Below, one piece after another: positions 18,113-26,867 of a DNA stretch of 59,145 nt. A model generated the notes under the pieces. It did not search any database, was not told the DNA's origin, and saw only the letters and a list, made by a program, of their open reading frames with translations. Position 1 is the stretch's first letter. Each line of letters starts with the position of its first letter. The position numbers and the translations under genes are program-made. The DNA is from Spirochaetales bacterium Spiro_02 (GTDB lineage Bacteria; Spirochaetota; Spirochaetia; Sphaerochaetales; Sphaerochaetaceae), in assembly GCA_001604275.1 (NCBI GenBank), contig LVBD01000055.1:1-59145 (forward strand). Direction: 5' to 3'.

Positions 18113-18141
18113 AGGATATAGCACTGGTTTTGAAAAGTCAA
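18113..18141 (-). promoter_or_regulatory. Promoter of the hydrogenase operon
   Basis: Minus strand: TTGACT (18136-18141), 17 bp, TATCCT (18113-18118), about 65 nt upstream of the first ferredoxin gene. TATCCT recurs as a -10 at two other promoters in the window. Confidence 0.5.
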
Positions 18142-18445
18142 CAAAAGTCTATAGATTGCCGATATAAATGCTATTATCACTAGTTAATTACAATATTTTG
18201 CAGTAATTTATCAGTTTAATGTGATTATAGTAATTTTATTATGACAATATTGGCAATATCTGTGACAATCGTTCCTTCAATAGCTTCTCGTTCGCCTTTG
18301 GAGAAGAGGATGTGAAGACGGAATACCGACGGAATCGGAACTATCATGTCGTTTCAAATCGGGACGATGGTCGCGACAGAAGTCGCCGACCGATATATGA
18401 CTACTTGCGCCACATCCGCCGAACGACATCGGCGGAGCATTCCAC
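18142..18445. other. AT-rich intergenic region between rex and the hydrogenase operon
   Basis: About 300 bp without a credible gene. The part 18160-18270 is very AT-rich, with short repeats such as ACAATATT (18191 and about 18245) and TGACAAT (about 18242 and 18263). The end nearer rex has the hairpin TCCGCCG/CGGCGGA (18415-18436). Regulator sites for the operon may lie here, but no canonical Rex operator was found. Confidence 0.4.
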
Positions 18446-19162
18446 TCAGAGCTGGCCGGGATCTTCTTCTTCCTCAAAACTGTCCACACCCTCACCGGCC
18501 ATCATGCGCCGCAACTTCGCGGACAGAACTGCGAAGCTCGTCGCAAGATCCGTCCGCTGCAGGACGACACCCGGCGGAAGCTTCAGATCTTTCGGAGCGA
18601 AGTTCCAGATCGCTCGGATGCCGCATTTGACCAGAAGTTCCGCCACTGCCTGCGCCTGATTGGCAGGGACAGCAATGACAGCGATATTGATCCTGTTCTC
18701 CTTGATGAACATCTGCAGCTTCTCAAGCGGCAGGATCTCGACCTCGCCCAGTTTCTGTCCGCACTTCTGCGGATCGCGGTCGAACATGGCGACGATCCGC
18801 AGGCCGTAGGACTCGAAGCCCTCGTACCGGGCGAGAGCCGACCCAAGATGCCCCGCTCCGACGATCAGCGCATCGGTCGAATTGTCCCAGCCAAGGCAAT
18901 GAGTGATCGCACCGAGCAAGGAACGGATCTCGAAACCGACTTTCGGACGCCCCTCCACGCCGGTGGCCGACATATCCTTACGGACCTGTATCGGCTTCAG
19001 TCCAAGCTCTTCGGCGAGTTTCGTCGCGGACACCCATTCGTGCCCGGCCTCCTCATACTGCCGGAGAATTCTCAGATAGGACGGGAACCTCTTGATCGTA
19101 GGAATCGATATGGAAGACCTCAGTTCGATCTCCCGCTTCTTTGTTCTATCGACATGACTCAT
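18446..19162 (-). CDS. rex: Redox-sensing transcriptional repressor Rex
   Basis: A 238-residue NADH/NAD+-responsive repressor. The N-terminal winged helix contains 'VSATKLAEELGLKPIQVRKD' (about 44-63). The Rossmann domain has 'LIVGAGHLGSALARY' (about 98-112), 'VAMFDRDP' and 'AVIAVPANQAQ'. The C-terminal helix ('DLATSFAVLSAKL') is the domain-swap segment. Rex usually represses fermentation, hydrogenase and NADH-disposal genes when NAD+ is high. Here it lies directly upstream of the hydrogenase operon, same strand, and 15 bp downstream of ispH, so it is probably cotranscribed with ispH. Confidence 0.95.
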   Translation of the reverse strand: MSHVDRTKKREIELRSSISIPTIKRFPSYLRILRQYEEAGHEWVSATKLAEELGLKPIQVRKDMSATGVEGRPKVGFEIRSLLGAITHCLGWDNSTDALIVGAGHLGSALARYEGFESYGLRIVAMFDRDPQKCGQKLGEVEILPLEKLQMFIKENRINIAVIAVPANQAQAVAELLVKCGIRAIWNFAPKDLKLPPGVVLQRTDLATSFAVLSAKLRRMMAGEGVDSFEEEEDPGQL

Positions 19163-19177
19163 TCGAACTACCCCTCT

Positions 19178-20038
19178 TCACATCCGATTCAGACGGTCCT
19201 CGACTGCGCCGATCACATCTTCCGGAGAAGACGCTCCGGCGGTCAATCCGACGCAACGATACCGACGCAATTCATCGGTCAACTCGTCGACGGTCTCGAT
19301 CATATACACCGCGGCGCCCCTGTTTTCCGCAATCTTTCCAAGCGCCTGCGTGTTGGCGCTTTGGGGACTTCCGACCACGACTACGGCATCGCAGAACTCG
19401 CACAGCCGAACAACGGCGTTCCGTCGTACCGTCGAACTCGGACAGATGCGATTGCCGACCACCACCTTCCTGTCCTGGAATCTCGATGCGATTGCCGCAT
19501 ACATTACCTTGCTTTCAGCCTCGGGGAACGTAGTCTGGATCATGACAAGCAACGGAACGCCGTCAGGAACCCGCTCAAGATCCTCGGGCCGCTCGACCAC
19601 AGTGGAAGGCACGACCCGGCCAGGTTGCAACTCGCAACCGGCGAGCGCCAACGTCTCATGGTGGCCATGCAAGCTGATGATCACGACATGCAACCCCTCC
19701 ATCCCGGCCTTCCGGATCATCCGCTGAGATCGCGCGACCGTCGGGCATGTCCCGTCGACCAGGATGAAACCGGCGGAATTAAACGCTCTGCGCACGGCAT
19801 CGGAAACACCGTGGGCCCGGATCACGACACAGCCAGGGGCGTGCCCCTCCGGTCCGTCGATGATCCGCAACCCTTTTCGCTCAAAGGCCTCCATCACCTG
19901 CTGATTATGGATGAACGCTCCATACGAATAGGCAGGGACACCACGCTCGGCGGCCAGCGCAAGACAGGAATCCACCTGCCCAATGGCAAAGGAAACCCCG
20001 TTGCAGAATCCCATCGTCGTCGCCTTCAACACCTTCAT
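19178..20038 (-). CDS. ispH: 4-hydroxy-3-methylbut-2-enyl diphosphate reductase
   Basis: A 286-residue last enzyme of the MEP isoprenoid pathway, making IPP and DMAPP from HMBPP with an oxygen-sensitive Fe-S cluster. The three cluster Cys are visible at 12 (FCNGV), 98 (DGTCP) and 199 (ICPSST). The substrate-binding residues are in 'FIHN' (His44), 'RAHG' (His76) and 'HGHHET' (Glu128). Length is normal. It heads a likely two-gene unit with rex. Confidence 0.95.
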   Translation of the reverse strand: MKVLKATTMGFCNGVSFAIGQVDSCLALAAERGVPAYSYGAFIHNQQVMEAFERKGLRIIDGPEGHAPGCVVIRAHGVSDAVRRAFNSAGFILVDGTCPTVARSQRMIRKAGMEGLHVVIISLHGHHETLALAGCELQPGRVVPSTVVERPEDLERVPDGVPLLVMIQTTFPEAESKVMYAAIASRFQDRKVVVGNRICPSSTVRRNAVVRLCEFCDAVVVVGSPQSANTQALGKIAENRGAAVYMIETVDELTDELRRYRCVGLTAGASSPEDVIGAVEDRLNRM

Positions 20039-20141
20039 CCGACCGGTACCTACCTTATCAGCGTTCTTTCATCCTAATGTACGACGGAGCCGCACGACTA
20101 GGCAAGCCTCCCACCCCGGCCTCTCCCGCCCCATGGAAACG

Positions 20142-20183
20142 AAAAGGGCCGTCGACGAAGTCCTTCGACTCATACGACAGCCC
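20142..20183 (-). terminator. Terminator of secDF
   Basis: Arms GGGCCGTCG (20146-20154) and CGACAGCCC (20175-20183) pair over 9 bp with one wobble. On the minus strand the hairpin is followed by TTTT (20145-20142). It lies 27 bp beyond the secF stop. Confidence 0.7.
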
Positions 20184-20209
20184 CTCATGATTTTTCATTT
20201 GCAACGGAG

Positions 20210-21532
20210 TTATTTCTTCTGCTGCCGCTTGCCTTTGAGTTTCCGTTCAACGACCGGAATCTCCACGACCTTGGGAGATTCGACGAGCTCGGCATCGACG
20301 ACCGACGAGGTCTCCGCAAGGCTCTCCTTGCCGGTGTCCGGCCCCTTTCCGCCGTTTTTCTTGCCTTGGGCCTTATTGATCCAGTACAGGAACGCGGGGG
20401 AGATGAAGTTCGACGAATAAGTACCGACCACGACACCGAACACCAGCTCGATGGCGAACAGCCTGATATCACCGGAAGTCATGATGGCCAACGGCAGAAT
20501 CGCCAGGATCGTCGTCAGAGAACTGAACGTAGTCCTTCGCAACGACTGCGTCACGCTCATGTCGATCAATATCGGCATCGAAGACTCCTTGTTCAGTCCC
20601 ACATTCTCACGGATCCTATCGAAGATGACGATCGTATTGTTCAACGAGTAACCGATGATCGTCAGCACTGCGGCGATCGTCGTACTGGAGATTTCGAGCT
20701 GGAACACCAGGATGAAGCTCAGCAAAAGCAGCACATCGTGGAACAGGCCGACCAACGCGGAAACCGCATATGCGAAACGGAAGCGGATCCAGACATAGGC
20801 CATGATCAACGCCATGGCGATCAGCACCGCGATGACGGAACTGGATACCAACGACGAAGAGAACTTCGGGCCGACGAAATCGTTCTGCAGAATGACGACT
20901 TCATCCGCGCCGAACGCATCTCCGAGCAGCTGCGAGACCTTCTCCTCCATCGATGCCTGGGTATCGCCTTCCTCGGTACCAAGGCGGACCTGGAATACAG
21001 CATTGGAGGAAGATCCGACAGTCTGGACCTTGACATTGCCCAACGATGCGAGAGCATCGCGCATATCGTTGATCGAGACATCGACCGTATCGGTACTGAA
21101 ATTCAGATTTTTCGGCGCCGCGCTCAGCTTTGCGGGAAACCCGAAACCGGAGAGAAGATTCCGGGTCAGCAACCCGCCGTCGACCGCGACGGCATCGATT
21201 TTGTCGATATCGTTCAATCCCTTGACGAGATCCGTGGAGGTCGGATAAGCCGAAGAAGCGAATCTATGCGTCGCCACACCGGATGCGCCTCGCACCTCCA
21301 GCACCAGCGTATCGCCGGAAATGGAGAGCGTAGCGTCGTCGTTGCCGGAATATGAAACCGACAACCCCACGGGAGCGATCTGGATCCGCTGGCTCAAGCC
21401 GCTGTCGAAGTCGATTCCGGTATTGAACCCGCCGAACACGACGGCGGCGACGATACCGGCGGCCAATAGGACCAAGGACATGGCTACCGCATAGAAACGG
21501 AATTTGATGACAGGAACTTTCTTGTTGGCCAT
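20210..21532 (-). CDS. secF: Protein translocase subunit SecF
   Basis: A 440-residue membrane protein with an N-terminal segment, a periplasmic P1-like domain and five C-terminal helices carrying 'SLNNTIVIFDRIREN' (about 273-287), the family signature. It uses the proton or sodium gradient to help complete Sec export. Its gene starts 1 bp after secD. The C-terminal tail after the last helix (about 45 residues, ending in KLKGKRQQKK) is basic and longer than in E. coli SecF. The periplasmic loop is also large (about 150 residues). Confidence 0.95.
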   Translation of the reverse strand: MANKKVPVIKFRFYAVAMSLVLLAAGIVAAVVFGGFNTGIDFDSGLSQRIQIAPVGLSVSYSGNDDATLSISGDTLVLEVRGASGVATHRFASSAYPTSTDLVKGLNDIDKIDAVAVDGGLLTRNLLSGFGFPAKLSAAPKNLNFSTDTVDVSINDMRDALASLGNVKVQTVGSSSNAVFQVRLGTEEGDTQASMEEKVSQLLGDAFGADEVVILQNDFVGPKFSSSLVSSSVIAVLIAMALIMAYVWIRFRFAYAVSALVGLFHDVLLLLSFILVFQLEISSTTIAAVLTIIGYSLNNTIVIFDRIRENVGLNKESSMPILIDMSVTQSLRRTTFSSLTTILAILPLAIMTSGDIRLFAIELVFGVVVGTYSSNFISPAFLYWINKAQGKKNGGKGPDTGKESLAETSSVVDAELVESPKVVEIPVVERKLKGKRQQKK

Positions 21533-21533
21533 T

Positions 21534-23261
21534 TTAGTTCTTCCTCCAGCTGATATGCAGCTTGGCGTTCGGCTTGTCCGTCACCGTCGCATCGAATACC
21601 AGATGCGCGACGAACAAAGCGGTGAACAACGAGCTGACGATACCGATCGCCAACGTATTGGCGAAGCCTCTGACGGCGCTGGTCCCGAGCTGGGAAAGCA
21701 CCAAGGCCGCGATGATCGTGGTGATGTTGGAGTCCATGATCGTCCAGAAAGCCTTGCCGAAACCGGCTTTGACCGAAGCCTGCGAAGTCTTGCCAGCCGC
21801 CCGTTCTTCCTTGATGCGCTCAAAGATGATGACATTGGCGTCCACCGCCATGCCCAACGTCAGGATCAGACCGGCAATGCTGGTCAGCGTTAGCGTAAAG
21901 TTGAACGCCGACAGGATGGCGAGCATGATAACCAGGTTGAAGATCAGCGCGATATCCGCCACAAGGCCGCTCCAAGCATAGAAGACGACCATAAACACTA
22001 CTACAAGCACCAACCCGATGAAGATAGCCGTCAGACCTGTGGATACCGCATCTTCGCCCAACGAGGCTCCGACCGCCTGCTGGCTGGAAACTACCAATTC
22101 AATCGGAAGCGCGGCGGTCCTGAGCACTACGGCCAGATCCGCGGCTTCGTCTACGGAGAATCCGGAAATCTGCACGTTGTTGCGGATTCCTTCGGTGATC
22201 GTCGCCATCGCCTTCACCTTGCCGTCCATCACCACCGCCATCGTATCGTTGACATGCGTGGAAGTCAGCTTGTAGAAGATGTCGCCTCCAACGCTGTCAA
22301 GCTGGAAGTTGACGACCGGGCGTCCGGTGATCCCATCGGTGGAGGTCGTGGCCTGCTCGAGATGGATGCCGTCGAGGCCGATCTCTTCGTTCAGGACGAC
22401 AAACCGTTCCAATTCGTCGATGCCATAGGCGTCACTGACGTAGTAACCGGCGGCGATCTTGCCTGCCGGCAGGAAATCAGGTTGCTTGATCGCGCCTTCG
22501 TCGGTATAGACCTCGGAAGGATTCTCAGCGAAATAGGTATTCAGCTGGTCGGTCAGTTCGGTGTCGACGATCTGGAACGTCAGGGAACCTTTGCCCCTGA
22601 GGAACGAATTCACCCGTTCTGGGTCGGCGGCGCCGGGAATCTCGATCAGGATCTGGTCGGCACCCTGCAGCCGGATATCGGGTTCGGACACGCCGAACTG
22701 GTCAATGCGGTTCTGGAGGATCTCGATATCCTGATTGATCAGCGTCGTAACTTCGGAAGCGGAGACAGTCCGGCCGACCTTCGCCTCATAGGCGTCGACA
22801 TCGGCGTCGAGCAGGATGCTCATGCCGCCGCGCAGGTCGAGACCAAGCTGCAGAACCTTGGCCCCAAGAGCTTTGAGGTCGAGCAACTGGGTGCGATGCT
22901 GGTTCTCAAGAGCGTCGAACATCGCCTGTTCATTGACAAACGCATAGAAGACATCTTCGACGGTCCATGTCTTGGGGACCGGCTTCTTCATTGCTTTGTA
23001 GTTGGTCTTCGCGACGGACTTGAGGAAGCTCAATTCCTCAGGAACGACTGCCGTCGGATTGCTCCGGACCAACTCCTTCAATTCCCGCAACTCACGCGAA
23101 GCCTGTCCGCGGGAGTACTCCTTGATCTGCGCATTCGAGCCTGTTGCCAGTTCCTTGGCCGACTGCGGCACGAACCCGTACCACTTGATGGTAGGATACA
23201 GGAAGAACCCGCAGACTACCAGGACCAGAAGAACGATGATCAAGCGCCCTCGTTTTTTCAT
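21534..23261 (-). CDS. secD: Protein translocase subunit SecD
   Basis: A 575-residue partner of SecF. Conserved features are 'LGLDLRGGMSILL' (about residues 137-149), the P1 head domain and the C-terminal helices with 'LTLGMAVDANVIIFERIKEE' (about 494-513). GAGAGAATC before the ATG provides a modest ribosome site. It lies downstream of yajC with a hairpin in the 113-bp gap, and 1 bp from secF. Confidence 0.96.
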   Translation of the reverse strand: MKKRGRLIIVLLVLVVCGFFLYPTIKWYGFVPQSAKELATGSNAQIKEYSRGQASRELRELKELVRSNPTAVVPEELSFLKSVAKTNYKAMKKPVPKTWTVEDVFYAFVNEQAMFDALENQHRTQLLDLKALGAKVLQLGLDLRGGMSILLDADVDAYEAKVGRTVSASEVTTLINQDIEILQNRIDQFGVSEPDIRLQGADQILIEIPGAADPERVNSFLRGKGSLTFQIVDTELTDQLNTYFAENPSEVYTDEGAIKQPDFLPAGKIAAGYYVSDAYGIDELERFVVLNEEIGLDGIHLEQATTSTDGITGRPVVNFQLDSVGGDIFYKLTSTHVNDTMAVVMDGKVKAMATITEGIRNNVQISGFSVDEAADLAVVLRTAALPIELVVSSQQAVGASLGEDAVSTGLTAIFIGLVLVVVFMVVFYAWSGLVADIALIFNLVIMLAILSAFNFTLTLTSIAGLILTLGMAVDANVIIFERIKEERAAGKTSQASVKAGFGKAFWTIMDSNITTIIAALVLSQLGTSAVRGFANTLAIGIVSSLFTALFVAHLVFDATVTDKPNAKLHISWRKN

Positions 23262-23322
23262 GATTCTCTCCAGATAACTAGACTAAATATCCAATGCCCT
23301 CCCGGTGTCCAAGCAAAACGAG

Positions 23323-23346
23323 ATTGCCGCCGGGCTTGGCGGCAAT
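23323..23346 (-). terminator. Intercistronic hairpin between yajC and secD
   Basis: Perfect 9-bp arms ATTGCCGCC (23323-23331) and GGCGGCAAT (23338-23346) with a 6-nt loop. On the minus strand it is followed by CTCGTTTTG, a weak U-run, so partial termination or mRNA processing is likely. It would let YajC be made in excess of SecDF. Confidence 0.5.
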
Positions 23347-23374
23347 GCGTTGTTCATAGACACGAGGCGGTCAG

Positions 23375-23887
23375 TTATTTTTCTTCGGAAGCAGCCGCTT
23401 CGGAGGGATTCTCCTCCGTCTTGGCAGGAGCCTCTTCTTCAACCACGACTTCCTCGACTACATCGACAGCGTCATCAGCGCCTTTATTTTTTTTGCCTTT
23501 CTTGGCGGGAGCCTCGACCTTCTCGACTTTTTCATCGGCCGTCTTCTTCTTGGCGGGCTGGGCAGCCTCTGCTTTCTTGTCGATGACGGCGGAAATCGCG
23601 TTCTTAGCAAATTCGATGCGGGTATTGTCATCCACCTTCACAATGATGGAAGACTCCTTCACCGAAACGACCGTTCCGCGGATTCCTCCGATGGATTGGA
23701 CCTTGTCGCCTTTCTTGATGGCGGCGAGCATGTCCTTGGTCTCCCTGTCCCGCTTCTTCTGCGGCCTGATGATCAAGAAATAGAAAATCAAGATGATGAG
23801 TCCGAACGTCACGAACGTCATCATCATGGACCCGCTGGTGCTGCCATCGGCAGCGGGAGCCGCCATAGCCGTCAATAGTGCATGCAT
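23375..23887 (-). CDS. yajC: Preprotein translocase subunit YajC with long charged tail
   Basis: Residues 20-110 are a normal YajC: one membrane helix ('FVTFGLIILIFYFLIIRPQKKRDRE', key element RPQKK) and 'GDKVQSIGGIRGTVVSVKE'. The remaining 60 residues form a Lys/Glu/Ala-rich low-complexity tail, roughly doubling the protein's usual size. It accompanies SecDF in the usual order. AGGAT lies 8 nt before the ATG. Confidence 0.93.
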   Translation of the reverse strand: MHALLTAMAAPAADGSTSGSMMMTFVTFGLIILIFYFLIIRPQKKRDRETKDMLAAIKKGDKVQSIGGIRGTVVSVKESSIIVKVDDNTRIEFAKNAISAVIDKKAEAAQPAKKKTADEKVEKVEAPAKKGKKNKGADDAVDVVEEVVVEEEAPAKTEENPSEAAASEEK

Positions 23888-24128
23888 GTGTCAAATCCTC
23901 GCTTTGAAATACAGGGCGGTCGTTCCATCGGAGGAATCGGGAACCCCGGTGCAACGCAACGGCTTTGTCCGAATCCCGTCCAAACGATCCCGATGGGGTT
24001 CGCCCCTTGGGGGAATCCCCGAGGACAAACGCACCCAATTTCCATAAGTACCGTTAAAAGTATCACGTTACCACCGATATAGTCAAGTTTGACCTACCGT
24101 CGGCAACCGATACAGCCAATATAAAATA

Positions 24129-24153
24129 AGCCGCGGGGACAAGCTCCGCGGCT
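24129..24153 (-). terminator. groEL terminator
   Basis: Arms AGCCGCGG (24129-24136) and CCGCGGCT (24146-24153) are perfect. On the minus strand the stem is followed by TATTTTATATT. It begins 28 bp past the groEL stop. Confidence 0.75.
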
Positions 24154-24180
24154 CGAAAAAATATCTCGACGCAAAAAGGC

Positions 24181-25812
24181 TTACATCATGCCGCCCATAC
24201 CGCCGGCAGCCGGATTCGGGGCCGGTTCCGGAGCTGGGATATCGGTGACTGCGCATTCGGTGGTCAGAATCAGCGCGGCGATGGACGCTGCGTTCTGCAA
24301 AGCGGAACGGGCGACCTTCGCGGGATCGATGATTCCGGCGGCCATCATGTTGGTCCACTGCATCAGATTGGCATCGAAACCGACGCCGGATTCCGCATTC
24401 TTGCACTTGTCGGCGATGATCGAACCATCCAGCCCTGCGTTCTCGGCGATCTGGCGGATCGGTTCCTCAAGCGCGCGGCGGACAATCTTGTACCCGACCT
24501 GCTCCTCGTCGGAGAGCTTGGACAGATCCTTCGCCTCGAGAGCCTTGGCGGCCTGCACCAACGTTACGCCGCCGCCGGGAATCACACCCTCTTCGATTGC
24601 GGCGCGGGTGGCGCTCAGCGCATCCTCGACACGATGCTTCTTTTCCTTCAGCTCGACTTCGGTGGCGGCACCGACATTGACTACCGCAACGCCGCCGGCC
24701 AGCTTGGCAAGCCGTTCCTGCAGTTTCTCGCGGTCGTAGTCGCTGGTGGTATCGGCGATCTGCACCTTGATCTGCGCCACACGATCCTTAATGTCGGCCT
24801 GCTTGCCGGCGCCATTGATGATCGTGGTATTCTCCTTCTCGACCTTGACGCTCTTGGCGCGACCGAGCTGGGAAAGATCGGCGTTCTCAAGCTTCAGGCC
24901 GAGCTCTTCGCTGATTACCTGACCACCGGTAAGGATCGCGATATCTTCGAGCATCGCTTTACGACGATCTCCGAAACCGGGAGCCTTGACCGCCACTACA
25001 TTGAGAATGCCGCGAATACTGTTGACGACCAACGTAGCGAGCGCTTCGCCGTCCACATCCTCGGCGATGATCAACAACGGCTTGCCGGACTGGGCGACTT
25101 TCTCGAGAACCGGAAGCAATTCCTTCATGTTGGAGATCTTCTTGTCGTAGATCAGGATGAACGGATCATCCAGCACGGCGGTCATGGTATCGCGGTTGTT
25201 GCAGAAATAGGCGGACAGATAGCCGCGGTCGAACTGCATGCCCTCGACGAACTCGGTGGTCGTTTCGATGGTCTTGGACTCCTCGACGGTAATGACGCCG
25301 TCCTTGCCGACCTTCTCCATCGCGTTGGCGATCTCGTCGCCGATGGTCCTGTCGTTGTTGGCGCTGATGGAAGCGACCTGTGCGATCTCCTCCTTGTCCT
25401 TGATGATCTTCGCCTGCTTCTTGATTTCGGCCACGGCATCAATGACGGCTTTGTCGATCCCTCTGCGGATTCCCATCGGATTCACTCCAGCGGCGACGCT
25501 CTTCATGCCTTCCTTCGTGATGGACCAAGCCAGTACGGTTGCGGTCGTGGTTCCGTCCCCTGCGACATCGTTCGTCTTGGTGGCGACTTCCTTCAACAGT
25601 TGCGCGCCCATGTTCTCAAACGGGTCTTCCAATTCAATTTCACGAGCAACGGAAACACCGTCCTTGGTCACCGTTGGAGCTCCGAACTTCTTGTCCAGCA
25701 GAACCAGGCGGCCCTTCGGCCCCAAGGTAGTCATGACCGCACGAGAAATCTTCTCCACGCCCGTGACGAGCGATTTACGGGCTTCTTCATTAAACTGAAG
25801 TTGTTTTGCCAT
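24181..25812 (-). CDS. groL: Chaperonin GroEL (60 kDa)
   Basis: A 543-residue chaperonin: '[14 protein letters not shown]' (about 86-99, ATP binding), '[14 protein letters not shown]' in the apical domain, 'GGGVTLVQA' (about 413-421) and the flexible Gly-Gly-Met tail GGMGGMM. It folds proteins in the cytosol with GroES. No groES gene is adjacent, so it is transcribed alone, as in several spirochaetes. GAGAGGA precedes the ATG. The upstream region lacks the HrcA/CIRCE inverted repeat. Confidence 0.98.
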   Translation of the reverse strand: MAKQLQFNEEARKSLVTGVEKISRAVMTTLGPKGRLVLLDKKFGAPTVTKDGVSVAREIELEDPFENMGAQLLKEVATKTNDVAGDGTTTATVLAWSITKEGMKSVAAGVNPMGIRRGIDKAVIDAVAEIKKQAKIIKDKEEIAQVASISANNDRTIGDEIANAMEKVGKDGVITVEESKTIETTTEFVEGMQFDRGYLSAYFCNNRDTMTAVLDDPFILIYDKKISNMKELLPVLEKVAQSGKPLLIIAEDVDGEALATLVVNSIRGILNVVAVKAPGFGDRRKAMLEDIAILTGGQVISEELGLKLENADLSQLGRAKSVKVEKENTTIINGAGKQADIKDRVAQIKVQIADTTSDYDREKLQERLAKLAGGVAVVNVGAATEVELKEKKHRVEDALSATRAAIEEGVIPGGGVTLVQAAKALEAKDLSKLSDEEQVGYKIVRRALEEPIRQIAENAGLDGSIIADKCKNAESGVGFDANLMQWTNMMAAGIIDPAKVARSALQNAASIAALILTTECAVTDIPAPEPAPNPAAGGMGGMM

Positions 25813-25855
25813 GTGTATATCCTCTCTTTAATGAAATAATGAGTGTGTTTTTCAG

Positions 25856-25873
25856 CCTGCCAATTGTGGCAGG
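25856..25873. promoter_or_regulatory. Inverted repeat over the groEL -10 region
   Basis: CCTGCCA (25856-25862), ATTG, TGGCAGG (25867-25873) is a perfect 7-bp inverted repeat. The predicted -10 lies inside it. It could bind a repressor or form a hairpin at the mRNA 5' end. It is not the CIRCE sequence. Confidence 0.5.
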
Positions 25874-25891
25874 ACGCGCAGATACTGTCAA
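25863..25891 (-). promoter_or_regulatory. groEL promoter
   Basis: Minus strand: TTGACA (25886-25891), 17 bp, CACAAT (25863-25868), about 50 nt upstream of the start codon. The -35 is perfect and the -10 weak, consistent with regulated expression. Confidence 0.5.
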
Positions 25892-26009
25892 CGGGTACCT
25901 CCGCCGCAATGTAAAATACAAATAAAGTTCCGGATTATCAAGAAGAATTTTTACAAACCATGGTTTCACGCGACTTTCCCCGGTGTTTTGTCAAAACGAA
26001 CGACCTCCG

Positions 26010-26867
26010 CTACACGATCAGCGCCAGACCGCCGGCGATGAGAACGCCGAACAGATTGCTGAACAAGTTCACAATGTCGTTGTCAAACCATCGGATACCC
26101 CGGGACAGTTCCAGACGCCGCCCGTCGACATACTCGTGCTCGGTCAGCCGCTTGCTCTCGTCGTCCCAATAATGCGCCTGGACCAAGGCCCCGAGCAGAC
26201 TGTCCAGCAGACAGCCGGAAAATCCCCCGACGGTCACCAGCGAGGCGTACGCCACCCATGAAGAGAACCCACGGGCTTCGAACGCGGCGAAACATCCGAG
26301 CCAGAACACAGCGATCAGAGCCGCGCCGGCAAGCCCTCCCAGCGTACCGAGAACAGACACTCCTCCTGACAGTCCGGGAGCAACGGGTCGCATCGTCAGA
26401 ATGGACACGGGATTCTTCCTGGACAGAATCCCTATCTCTCCCGCCCAAGTGTCGGAAGCCGCCTCGGCGACCCCTGCGCCGAACATTACCAGCACCAATG
26501 GGCTCGGAGCCACGGCATACAGCATCGCGGTGATAGTGGAGGCCCCACCGTTGGCCACGACCTGCATCCAATCCCGAGCTCCGCTCTTTTTCTGGATACC
26601 GTCGATGCCTCGAGCACGATGGATTCTTTTCGAGAATTTCCCGATCACAGCCGCAGAAAGAAAGAACAGCAGCATCACCGCAAGTCCGTCGAAACCGAGG
26701 AACCAGACGATGCACACACCTTCCGCCCATGCCGCGATCGCACCGCTGACAGTCAGCTGCCCCGCCTTCCATGCGAGAAACCCGATCAGAGCCATCGACA
26801 GACACACGAATACCAATGACCAGGGAAATGGCAGAGTAAGCAGCAAGGCGTCCAAAGGCGCTAGCAT
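26010..26867 (-). CDS. DUF92 integral membrane protein (VTE6-like prenyl-phosphate kinase)
   Basis: A 285-residue membrane protein with about seven hydrophobic segments. DUF92 motifs include 'LTVSGAIAAWAEG' (about 40-52), 'QVVANGGAST' (about 102-111), 'AEAASDTWAGEIG' (about 136-148) and a C-terminal 'FDNDIVNLFSNLFGVLIAGG'. The best-studied member, plant VTE6, phosphorylates phytyl-phosphate to phytyl-diphosphate. Its start overlaps the upstream dolichol-kinase-like gene by 7 bp. ATG 26867 gives the normal N-terminus; the frame continues far upstream as a shadow. The substrate here is unknown; a prenyl or polyprenyl phosphate is inferred. Confidence 0.82.
   Translation of the reverse strand: MLAPLDALLLTLPFPWSLVFVCLSMALIGFLAWKAGQLTVSGAIAAWAEGVCIVWFLGFDGLAVMLLFFLSAAVIGKFSKRIHRARGIDGIQKKSGARDWMQVVANGGASTITAMLYAVAPSPLVLVMFGAGVAEAASDTWAGEIGILSRKNPVSILTMRPVAPGLSGGVSVLGTLGGLAGAALIAVFWLGCFAAFEARGFSSWVAYASLVTVGGFSGCLLDSLLGALVQAHYWDDESKRLTEHEYVDGRRLELSRGIRWFDNDIVNLFSNLFGVLIAGGLALIV

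Noticed and set aside
18142-18445. Rex operator of the TTGTGAA-N4-TTCACAA type
   Set aside because: Only partial TGTGA and TGACAAT fragments are seen; no symmetrical site can be defended.
25813-26009. Search for CIRCE (HrcA site) or a groES gene near groEL
   Set aside because: No TTAGCACTC-type repeat and no small 10-kDa chaperonin ORF is present.
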